Assembly (NCBI GenBank): GCA_963669155.1
Contig: OZ022588.1
Coordinates: 7,526,679-7,590,678, forward strand
From: Arbacia lixula
Lineage: Eukaryota; Echinodermata; Echinoidea; Arbacioida; Arbaciidae
DNA length: 64,000 bases
Direction of reading: 5' to 3'
A program made the position numbers and the translations under genes. Positions 55,619-64,000 of the stretch are shown here, piece by piece. Under the pieces are notes generated by a model, which worked only from the letters and a program-made list of their open reading frames with translations, did not search any database and was not told the DNA's origin. Positions within the stretch are counted from its first letter, which is position 1; every line of letters starts with the position of its first letter.

Positions 55619-57797
55619 AATATCAAGAAAATATGTAAACTGAATTCAAACCAATCGCAAATTCCTGGTGCTGAGTCTAATCCCACAGCTACTGCAATAT
55701 CTATCAATGCCCACTTTGCAGCAATATGTTCTCGACTGCCCCCTTTGAATCATGCATCATTACCTGCATATTTACCTGCAACGGCACCTCCTATCATTTA
55801 TCCTGGTCAAGTGCTCAGAGTCTTACGGAAGCTCAAGGCATCAAAAGCGGGACATCCCACTGACTTACCTATAAAATTGGTAAAAGAATTTGCCATAGAA
55901 CTTGCTGATCCATTGACCCATATTTTTAATAAGTGTATCCAAGATGGAATTTTCCCCAATAGTTGGAAAACCGCAGCGATCACACCTATTCCAAAGGAGA
56001 AGACTATAAACTCTCTTGATCAATTGAGACCCATATCTCTCACACCAATTTTCGCTAGAGTCCTCGAGACGTTCATTGCGAAGTGGGTAATTGACGATGT
56101 TGTGGAGCACATTGACAGACAGCAGTTTGGAAATGTCAAAGGATCCTCGACAGTTCATTATTTAGTGGATCTTATGAAATTTGTTCTTGAGGGTCTTGAT
56201 AAACCTGGACACTATGCTTACCTGACTACAATAGATTTCACCAAGGCGTTTGATTGGGTAAATCACAACATAGTGGTGAAAAAATTAATAGAACTTGGTG
56301 TGCGCAGGTCCATCATACCTGTTATTTGCAGTTTTCTCACAGGCAAAACTCAATGTACTAAGATAGGAATACATACTTCACCATTATTGCAAATTTCCTG
56401 TGGTGTGCCGCAAGGCACCAAACTAGGCCCAGTTTTATTTCTGATCCTTGTGAATGATGCCGCAGTTGATTGTGAAAACAAATGGAAGTACGTAGATGAT
56501 TTGACACTGGGAGAAGTTGTTGCAAGAAACAAGCCTCCTACCCTACAAAAGTTACTTGACAATGTCTCACAATGGTGCCAACACAATGATGTTCTCCCTA
56601 AACCTGCAAAGTGCAACCTTATGAGTGTTTGTTTTCTCCGGCACATGAACCCTCGTACTGATTTTTCACTCAACAATGTTCAACTTAACGTAGTTTCTCA
56701 CTTGAAATTGTTGGGAGTTATAATCCAAGATGATTTAAAGTGGAACCTGCATGTTGAAGAAATTGTGACAAAAGCATCTCGAAAACTGTACACCCTCTGT
56801 ATCCTTAAAAAGTGCAAGACCCCCATTGAAGACATGGTAACAGTGTACTCCTGTTATATCAGACCGGTTCTTGAGTATGCATGTCCAGTATGGCATACGT
56901 CCTTGACAGAAGTTCAGACCAGTAAAATTGAATTTGTTCAAAAAAGAGCTCTTCGAATCATCTTGGGTGCTAACTACACTAACTACGATAAGGCTCTTGA
57001 AGTGTGTAAACTTCCAGCTCTAAGTTCTCGCCGAGATGCACTCCTTCAGAGCTTTGGCGCTGGAGTCTTGCGTTCGGCAAAGCACAGACATCTACTTCCA
57101 CCAACAAAAGCAAGCACTCTCACCAGACAACTACGTAACACATCCGGTTTATGTACCATTAAATGCAATACAGAACGGTTTCGCAAATCAACAATCCCCT
57201 ATCTGGCACGCACATTGAAAGCTTAGAATAAAAGGAATAAATTTAATAAACCTCAAATCTATCATACATGTATAATTCCCTGTCTCCTTTAATTTCTTGT
57301 CCAAACATTATACTTATTTACATCTCGCCTGTCTTTGCTGAATGCTTGATTCCGGTGCTGGAGCTATGAAGGAGTGCATCAGCAAAACAAACAAACAAAC
57401 AAACAAACAAACATTCAGCAAAAATTCACAGAAACACGTTAAAACTTGAAATAGGTCTTTTTTTTTGTCAAATGTTATTTTATGGATGTAATTACTACTA
57501 TCATATATGAAACGTATATTTCAGTCAATTTCACTTTCACTTTATTTGGGCCTGGTTTGTTTCCGTTTAGTTTCGTTATAAATACCCATTGATACATGTT
57601 TTTGTATATTTTTGTATATGTTATATCCCTTGTACTTATTGTATGTAAAATTGATTTTTGTTGTTGTTTATGCATGAATATTCAATATTGAACTTGCCCA
57701 CTTAATGTAGACTTTTGTAAACTGATGCTTTCAGCCTGTGCTGCTAATCAGTCTTCTATATACCAATTAATAATAATAAAAAAAAATAATAAAAATC
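55619..57797 (+). mobile_element. 5'-truncated non-LTR retrotransposon
   Basis: An intact reverse transcriptase frame is preceded by only about 125 nt of in-frame sequence (INAHFAAICSRLPP before the Met at 55745) and then a stop. No endonuclease domain or ORF1 is present. The 3' part holds AATAAA right after the stop (57227), a (CAAA)n run at 57384-57412 and ends in an A-rich (AATAAT)n tail near 57765-57797, as expected for target-primed insertion with 5' truncation. Confidence 0.85.
55745..57226 (+). CDS. Reverse transcriptase of a CR1/Jockey-like LINE (493 aa, N-terminus truncated)
   Basis: Role: copies element RNA into DNA at a nicked target. Motifs in order: GHPTDLPIKLVKEFA; LRPISLTP (about residue 94); motif A TIDFTKAFD with Asp164; GVPQGTKLGPVLF (about 220-232); catalytic YVDD at 249-252 (Asp251, Asp252); LKLLGVIIQDDL; and the C-terminal YIRPVLEYACPVWH and RALRIILG blocks typical of the Jockey/CR1 group. 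The frame is open without stops, so the insertion is young or recently active. The Met at 55745 is just the first in the frame; the true protein would start upstream with an endonuclease. The exact clade (CR1, Rex, Daphne or other) is not certain. Confidence 0.93.
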   Translation: MNHASLPAYLPATAPPIIYPGQVLRVLRKLKASKAGHPTDLPIKLVKEFAIELADPLTHIFNKCIQDGIFPNSWKTAAITPIPKEKTINSLDQLRPISLTPIFARVLETFIAKWVIDDVVEHIDRQQFGNVKGSSTVHYLVDLMKFVLEGLDKPGHYAYLTTIDFTKAFDWVNHNIVVKKLIELGVRRSIIPVICSFLTGKTQCTKIGIHTSPLLQISCGVPQGTKLGPVLFLILVNDAAVDCENKWKYVDDLTLGEVVARNKPPTLQKLLDNVSQWCQHNDVLPKPAKCNLMSVCFLRHMNPRTDFSLNNVQLNVVSHLKLLGVIIQDDLKWNLHVEEIVTKASRKLYTLCILKKCKTPIEDMVTVYSCYIRPVLEYACPVWHTSLTEVQTSKIEFVQKRALRIILGANYTNYDKALEVCKLPALSSRRDALLQSFGAGVLRSAKHRHLLPPTKASTLTRQLRNTSGLCTIKCNTERFRKSTIPYLARTLKA

Positions 57798-58364
57798 GAG
57801 GTTGTTTCTATGGAAGGTGAAACACTCAATGAACGATTTACAAAATTGTAAGAAAAAATAATTGTCCAATGTGCGATAATTCTCTGCCATGTTTTCGACA
57901 GTATTCTCGATATAAAAAAATGAATCAACAATATAATTTGAAATTCACATAATCGTATCATTATATACGCTGTTTTACTACTGCACATGCACTTGTCACT
58001 GAAATGAAGTGCTTCTGAAATCTTCTGCGCATACAGAATATATATTCCTCAAAATGCATCCTACATTTGTCTTGCTTGTGTATGGCGGCGGATCTCCCTC
58101 GATGAAAGAGCCAAACGCGTAAAATATTCCATTGTGATATCAATGCATGCGACTGAGCTGTAGGTATAAATTACACTTCGTGCCGACTCCATTCCTTACA
58201 CCTCTCTGCTCTCAGATATCATTGCGTGGTAAAGAGTTATTAATTCGTTATTCAAAATTGGTAGAGTGAAAAGAAAAGAAAAAAAAAACGTAAGTAAAAA
58301 TTGTGTCTGAAATGACACAGACTGTACAGGGGAACATGTGAGAACACAAAAAATACAACGAAAT
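57798..58364. other. Intergenic stretch
   Basis: AT-rich flank of the retroelement. No exon is seen. Confidence 0.45.
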
Positions 58365-58925
58365 TTTACTTGTGGACAAGTATATGGTGGTGTGTATTGG
58401 CAAATTCATGCGCAGACATGGGCTGGTAAATGCACGGTGACACCATGGATCTTCCATGGTGACACCATCTACACGTATTCATAAGAAATCAGAGGCAACG
58501 CTCACGGACAGCTCCTAGCGCAGCTACAACATACTAACATTGCAAAGATTTGTATGCATGTGCTAACAAAATGTATTTGGCATTTAAGATAAAGGGGTGA
58601 GAGAAAAAAAAATGGGAAAGAAAAAAACATTTACACATCACACTCTTTCAGAGTATTAACAAAAACGTACTGATGAGCTATAGCCGATTGAAGATTCCGA
58701 ATTGGAATCAGCACCCTCAAATTGACAAGAAACCACACAAAAAACAAACATTGTATATAAATTATGACCATGACCTTATATGAATAAGGTCATGTGACTT
58801 CTAGCCTGGACTAAAAGTTTCGTGAAGCTATGACTGAGATTTCATTATTGTTAGGGTATGATTCCTGCCGAGTTTCATGACTTTTGCAAACGAGCTACCC
58901 AGTCTTTAAACTGATCATTAAAACT
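58365..58925 (+). repeat. Dispersed repeat, second copy
   Basis: Shares ordered blocks with 22095-23050, including ctacaacatactaacattg, atgtgctaacaaaatgtatt and gagtttcatgacttttgca. Confidence 0.65.
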
Positions 58926-59339
58926 GATTATTATACACTTCCTCTGACAGTAACGTTTCTGAAAATGTGGGTTTAAAGTGTTAAAATTGTTTCTAAGTGT
59001 AGAAATATTTCTTTAAAACTGTTGTTCGCCAAATATCCCTTTTTTGAGTGTTTTCTACCTTTAAGGCACCCAGGTTTTTTAATCCATCACAATTAAATAA
59101 AATCTTTAATGTTAAGATTTTGTCATTCATTGTGTACATCTCTGAAGGCACATCAATTTTCAGAGAATAGCCCATATCTCTATGATGTTTAATCTTCCTT
59201 CCAATAGGCTATAGACTTAACAAATTAAAAGAAAAGTTTGATATATATATATATACCGGAGCTTAGAGCCAGCAATTAGCGTTACATGATATGATAGTGA
59301 AGGTAGGCCCTAATGAAAAGTAACAAAATCGCGAAGCCT

Positions 59340-59485
59340 CGTATAACCGTCCATATTGTAAAACGTTATAAAACTGTTTAGCTAACGATGTAACACCCAC
59401 CTGCATACCTTTTAAAAAGTTAATCAGGATGCATGCTGCTAGGCGTTAACATATATCATGTTTCCCCTTTCTTTTGATTATACAG
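59340..59485 (+). repeat. Flanking direct repeat, left copy
   Basis: cgtataaccgtccat, acctgcatacctttta and gttaatcaggatgcatgctg recur in order at 61549-61760, on the far side of the tandem-core element. Confidence 0.75.
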
Positions 59486-59878
59486 ACAGTCTGCAGGCAG
59501 CAGAATACACGCGTATTTTATTTTCAGCTCGGTAGTCGTGACCTTCACTGTCTTGACCTCTCGAACCGCGGAAAAGATCTCCTTTTCAAACTGCGATATC
59601 TCCATGAATAAACCATATTTTCGTACACTTTCTTTTGCAAGTGTATGTTGGATGTCGAAATTAACAAAGTGTGAAAAACATTTAATTAAAACAAGCAGAA
59701 AAAATATTGCAAATTAGAGATAAATATGTGGTTCTAATTTAAAAAAAAATGAGAATAAACTCTATATTTCAATGTCAATCGCCTATGAGCCCCCAACGCT
59801 TATAGATCATCTGAAGGGAATCTATTGCACTTTTTATGCCTCCGCCACGAAGTGGCCGGAGGCATTATGTTTTCAGGT

Positions 59879-59950
59879 TGTCCGTCCGTCCGTCCGTCCG
59901 TCCGTCCGTAAGTCCGTCCGTCCGTCCGTCCGTCCGTCCGTCCGTCCGTC
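59879..59950. repeat. (GTCC)n microsatellite of the tandem-core element
   Basis: About 18 units of tccg with one interruption (gtaagtcc). Confidence 0.95.
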
Positions 59951-60059
59951 CCGAATCCGTTTAGGCAATATCTTGAGAACCGTTTAGCAGATTTGCTTCA
60001 AACTTGGTACATGTATGTATTGCATGAAACTAATGAAGTGTGTAAAATTGGGGTCAAAT

Positions 60060-61100
60060 CTGATTGAGGTCAAAGGTCAAAGGTCAATGAACGTTGTAAA
60101 AATTGCCCCAAAATGACCTTTTCCACAATAAATCCAAATCCAAGGATGCAATTCTCATTAAACATGGTACAAGGAGTGATCACTACTTGGGGATAGACTG
60201 GTGACATTTTTGGTAAAGTTCCTGAAAGATCAGAGGTCAAAGGTCAATGAAATTTGTGAAAATTTGCCAAAAATTGACCTTTTTCACAATAAATCCAAAT
60301 CTAAGGATGCAATTCTCATTAAACATGGTACAAAGATAGATAACTACTTGGGGATAGACTGGTGACATTTTTGGTAAAATTCCTGAAAGTTCAGAGGTCA
60401 AAGGTCAATGAACTTTGCCAAAATTGGCTAGAAATTGCCCCAAACTTTAAATTTTTCACAATAAATCCAAATCCAATGGTGCAATTCCAACCAAACATAG
60501 TGAAACGATGGATCACTACTTAGGGGTAGACTGGTGACATTGTTGGTGAAATTGCTGGAAGGTCAGAGGTCAAAGGTCAATGAACTTTGCAAAAATTGAT
60601 ATTTTTCACAATAAACCCAAATCCAGATCCAATGGTGCAATTCTAACCAAATATAGTACAGAGATGTTTCATGGAGGTAGACTGGTGAAAGTCTGGGTAA
60701 AACTCCTGAGAGTTCAAAGGTGAAAGGTCAAAGGTCAATGAATTTTGCCAAAAATTAGCTAAAAATTCCCCCAAAGTGATAATTTTCAAAATATATCCAA
60801 ATCCAATGGAGCAATACCAACCAAACATGGTGCAAAGATGGATCACTACTAGACTGAGGACATTTTTGGTGAAATTTGTTGAAGGTCAGGGATCAAAGGT
60901 CAATGAACTTTGCCAAAATTGGCTAAAGATTGCCCCCAAATAGATATTTTTCACATTGAATCCAATACTAATGATTCAATTCAAACCAAACATAGTACAG
61001 AGATGTATCACGTAATGGAGGTAGGCTGGTGAAGTTTGGGTAATATTCCTGAAAGGTCAAAGGTCAATGAACTTCACCCAAAATTTGGCTAATTTTAAAC
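60060..61100. repeat. Seven tandem units of about 160-170 bp carrying AGGTCAAAGGTCA
   Basis: aggtcaatga starts at 60081, 60241, 60402, 60574, 60732, 60897 and 61061. Six of seven units have AGGTCAAAGGTCA just there, and the first has three AGGTCA in a row with 1-bp spacing. Units also share cacaataaatccaaatc and gactggtgacatttttggt. Confidence 0.92.
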
Positions 61101-61469
61101 AACCTTGATACAAGGATGGATTTAGACAGACTGGTTAGATTGGAAGTCAAAGAAGTAAGAGGTCAAAAGTTAATGAGCATTGCCAAACTTGGCTAAGCTT
61201 GAAAAAACAGAATGTGATATTTTCATTTCACATAGGAGCAATGGTACAGTATTGCCCACCAAACATACACATTTTCTGAGAATAGCAAATAGGCGGAGGC
61301 ATATTTATCGACTGCGTGGCAGTCGAATTGCTCTAGTTGAAAATACATGTAGCAGTATTTTTCAACCTCTCCTTGTAGAAGGGTCAGGATCCAGCAAAAT
61401 ATCAACCATGTTCAAATCCAAGATGCTTGAGTCATGACGAAGTTGTGAACGATCCTAACCAACCAATCA

Positions 61470-61545
61470 TAGTCCGCGATAATGACGTCATTTTGTCATC
61501 GGCGATTCGACCAAACCAAGTTCGTTCGGTCGAATCGCTGGTGAC
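61470..61545. repeat. Short inverted repeat
   Basis: ggcgattcgaccaaacc and ggtcgaatcgctgg pair around gttcgtt. Unassigned small palindrome with tgacgtcatt next to it. Confidence 0.55.
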
Positions 61546-61548
61546 ATG

Positions 61549-61760
61549 ACGTATAACCGTCCATCGATGTTAACCCTTAGTGTGTCACATGTGACTTTAT
61601 TCATAAGTAATACACAAATATCACATAGAGCAGCACTTTATCTGGCACTCAAAGGGTTAAAAAGTTATAAAACGGGTTTGCTAATGATGTATCACCAACC
61701 TGCATACCTTTTAAAAGTTAATCAGGACGCACGCTGCTATCATGTTTCCCCCTTTCTATT
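61549..61760 (+). repeat. Flanking direct repeat, right copy
   Basis: Counterpart of 59340-59485, itself interrupted by about 70 bp of inserted sequence (61590-61665). Confidence 0.7.
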
Positions 61761-62644
61761 ACCATTAAAAGCATGAAAAGTGCATGAACATGCCGTTTCA
61801 CGGAAAGTAGCAGTGGGCTTGAAATCACCAATCTAAATCGTTTAAATTTTTACGCGATTATCCAGAAAACTCCTTTTAAAGCTTATAATAGCGCGCATAT
61901 GTCACGGTTAATGAAAGTGCTGATGAATTATTGATTACATTAGTCTCATTCATAATACCTAATACATGCCATTGGTATTCATTGTGTGAGGACTCACAGA
62001 ACCCCCCCCCCCCCCCCCTTTAGATTTGGGTATCTTATCTGACCCTCTGGGTATATGGATATGAACCACCCCTAACCTAGAATGGAGGAGCCTCCCAAAC
62101 AAAGACGTGAAAATCGACACATCGACATGGTGGGGCATCACGATCCTTCTTATTGACGCCAGCTCAACATCAAGGTTTGTATTCCACTTCCTTGTCTGTT
62201 TGCCAGGTAATAAATAACTTACTTTCTATTAGTTGTGAGTGCTTATAGGCCTATGAATATTTGTTCCGTCCTTATCTGTCTGGAATATATGCTATGATGG
62301 ATATTGATGTTGGCAGGTTTGGGTTATATATTACCTTATATCAGGATAAATGTTAAGAAGACTGATAAAATTCACTCAATGGGTGATCATGATATACTGT
62401 CATAACTAAGATGGAAAGAGATAGATTGAAGGAAGACATGAAATAATGTTAAATCACGTTCTATTGTCACTCCTTAGATATCTGGTTCATGTATTATACT
62501 AGTTGATACGAGTGTATAAGCCCATTTTGAATACTAACCTTTAACATAATTACTCTCAATATAAATGAAGATTGTATGATTGAGAAGGTGGTTACAATGT
62601 TGATACGGATATGTTTACGCAATTACGTGTATACCGAGGGTTTA
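61761..62644. other. Intergenic stretch
   Basis: AT-rich, with a run of about 17 C at 62004. No exon is recognised. Confidence 0.45.
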
Positions 62645-63232
62645 AAAAATATACACTTGTGAAATGGCTGCCGAATAAAAAACATTTGATTCTGGGAGAA
62701 TGATTTACATTTATGGATAGTTTATGGTCTCAACTTTCATCCGACACCAAAACGTTCAAAAATAATAATTGCTTTTATAAAGAGTATGAAACTTAGGCTG
62801 CGCAGGAATTAGCCTTCCAATTTTGCGAGAGGTTGAATATTGAATATTCAATTGAATATGTATTTCGTTGAGAAAGAAAAGGAATGTCTCAGCTACTGGC
62901 TGCATATTCTTCTCATATCCATTGACCTAAAGAATAAATTACCGGCATCTTTGACATTTTTTTCTTTTTGACAACCCATAATTGAATATTTAATTGAATA
63001 TTCAATATTCAACCTCTCGCAAAATTGGAAGGTTAATTCCTGCGCAGCCTTATTTTCATACCCTTTACAAAAGTGAGAAGTGCTCATCCAAGCATGAACT
63101 ATTTTCAAAGGTTTTCGTGTCATATGAAAGTTGAGTCCATAAGCTATCCATACATATCCTCCTCCTCCCCCCCCCCCCCCCCCCGAATCAAATATTTTTT
63201 ATTTGGCCGCCATTTCAAAAGTGTATAGTTTT
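62645..63232. mobile_element. Large foldback element, about 590 bp
   Basis: The left arm (atacacttgtgaaatggctg, catttgattctggga, ttaggctgcgcaggaattag, ccttccaattttgcgagagg) is mirrored by the right arm (cctctcgcaaaattggaagg, taattcctgcgcagcctta, gaatcaaatattttttattt, catttcaaaagtgtat). The centre holds ttgaatattcaattgaata palindromes. Confidence 0.85.
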
Positions 63233-63254
63233 ATTTCTGTTTTGTTTGTAGACA

Positions 63255-63560
63255 CACGGTATAAACAGTTATATATTTGTGTGTATCAGATAATTTATTC
63301 AGAACGCATGTTGATCCGTAAGGTCTTTTATGCCAGACACCTCATGAATCATTAATGACACATGTATTGGCAGTTCTAGTGGATTCACAGGTGGAAATGC
63401 ATATAATGAGCATTGTGTTCTGAGTGAAATATGTGATACACACACATTCTTAGGTCCAAATTTGTCCAAGAATGGAAAACTCATTAAATATTCCAAGGAC
63501 TATTACTAGAATAGTAATCATGGTAATGAAGGAAATGTCAGTAAACTTTTTCCTAAAAGC
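63255..63560 (-). repeat. Dispersed repeat, minus-strand copy
   Basis: In reverse complement it shares aatgag, gacaaatttggacctaa, cagaacacaatgctcat and tgtcattaatg with 31730-32040. Confidence 0.65.
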
Positions 63561-63853
63561 ATTGACATCCTTTGAATTTATGATGTGTGTAAATTTTAGA
63601 TTGATTCGTGCTGTAACGTTCTAATTATTTTTCAAATGTGTCAATGTGTGCTTTTACATCTACAACCTACATCTACCTACATATACAACTGTTTCCTTTG
63701 TTTCTCATTTTCAATTGGCAATACTAAATAAGAGTTTATTGTTTTACTCGCATGTTACATGTGGAGACATTGTTTTTCCCTCCTCGTGTTGCATCTTTTT
63801 ATCTTCATTATAGGCCTCTGTATTTTAATTTTACAATATTCATGTTACCATTA
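63561..63853. other. Intergenic stretch
   Basis: Nothing recognised. Confidence 0.4.
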
Positions 63854-64000
63854 ACATACCGGGTGTTGCAAAAGAAAACTTACGGACACGTTTAAAAAGT
63901 ATAATTAACAGAGTTAAAACTCGAATCAACCTGAAATTTACACATCCTAATTTCAACCGATGACAATGTCTAAGACGCAGATTTTGTGACACTTCCTTAA
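63854..64000. other. Possible start of another mobile element, cut by the window edge
   Basis: ccgggtgttgcaaaagaaaa followed by cttacggacacgtttaaaaa resembles the end of a DNA transposon or UTR of a retroelement by style, but no second copy or inverted end is in view. Confidence 0.2.

Larger units (their letters stand above)
59820..61336 (+). mobile_element. Helitron/Helentron-type non-autonomous tandem-core element
   Basis: Inverted subterminal words atgcctccgcc (59836) and ggcggaggcat (61292-61302). After the left word come a hairpin (ctccgccacgaagtggccggag), a GTCC microsatellite (59879-59950) and seven tandem units of about 160-170 bp. At the right end a hairpin tcgactgcgtggcagtcga (61308-61326) is followed 10 nt later by CTAG and a T, the classic Helitron 3' terminus. 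The exact 5' border is uncertain. No Rep/helicase gene, so it is non-autonomous. Confidence 0.8.

Overview
The window is invertebrate nuclear DNA: split genes with GT-AG introns, long non-coding stretches, many microsatellites and G/C homopolymer runs, and a dense load of short foldback (MITE-like) DNA transposons. The gene set (a TTLL11-type tubulin ligase, a secreted Ig-domain protein, a MIF/DDT cytokine-like protein and a mitochondrial-type MetX acyltransferase) together with the repeats (tandem-core elements with GTCC microsatellites, tRNA-derived SINEs, a CR1/Jockey-like retroelement) fits a marine deuterostome, most likely an echinoderm such as a sea urchin. The species cannot be fixed from sequence alone.

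Layout. 0.5-2.8 kb: tandem duplication and a TA-flanked foldback. 2.9-4.1 kb (minus): first two coding exons of a TTLL11-like gene that runs off the left edge. 5.8-11.9 kb (plus): seven-exon gene for a 430-aa secreted protein with four Ig domains, head-to-head with TTLL11. 13.5-18.3 kb: a 4.85-kb terminal-inverted-repeat element with a 6-bp target duplication and a dimeric higher-order tandem array inside. 21.0-24.3 kb (plus): TATA box, signal-peptide exon and final exon of an unrecognised 221-aa secreted protein. 28.5-31.2 kb (plus): three-exon MIF/D-dopachrome-tautomerase-like gene with a one-base frame conflict at its first splice junction. 33.5-36.96 kb: crowded transposon block, including a tandem-core element nested inside a TTAA-flanked element. 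37.0-48.9 kb (minus): nine-exon MetX-like (homoserine/serine O-acyltransferase family) gene with a probable mitochondrial leader; intron 3 holds a tandem array of tRNA-like units. 49-55 kb: further foldbacks and inverted duplications. 55.6-57.8 kb (plus): 5'-truncated non-LTR retrotransposon with an intact reverse transcriptase ORF. 59.8-61.3 kb: a Helitron/Helentron-type non-autonomous element whose tandem core carries repeated AGGTCAAAGGTCA (DR1) motifs. 62.6-63.6 kb: a large foldback and a dispersed repeat.

The host genes do not form an evident pathway; they look like independent neighbours. The most unusual content is in the mobile DNA: two unrelated tandem-core elements both spread perfect nuclear-receptor DR1 half-site pairs, a perfect 132-bp-arm palindrome, one foldback family with different internal cargo in each copy, and tandem tRNA-like units. 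All exon models were built by eye from reading frame, splice sites, phase and family resemblance; no searches were run.
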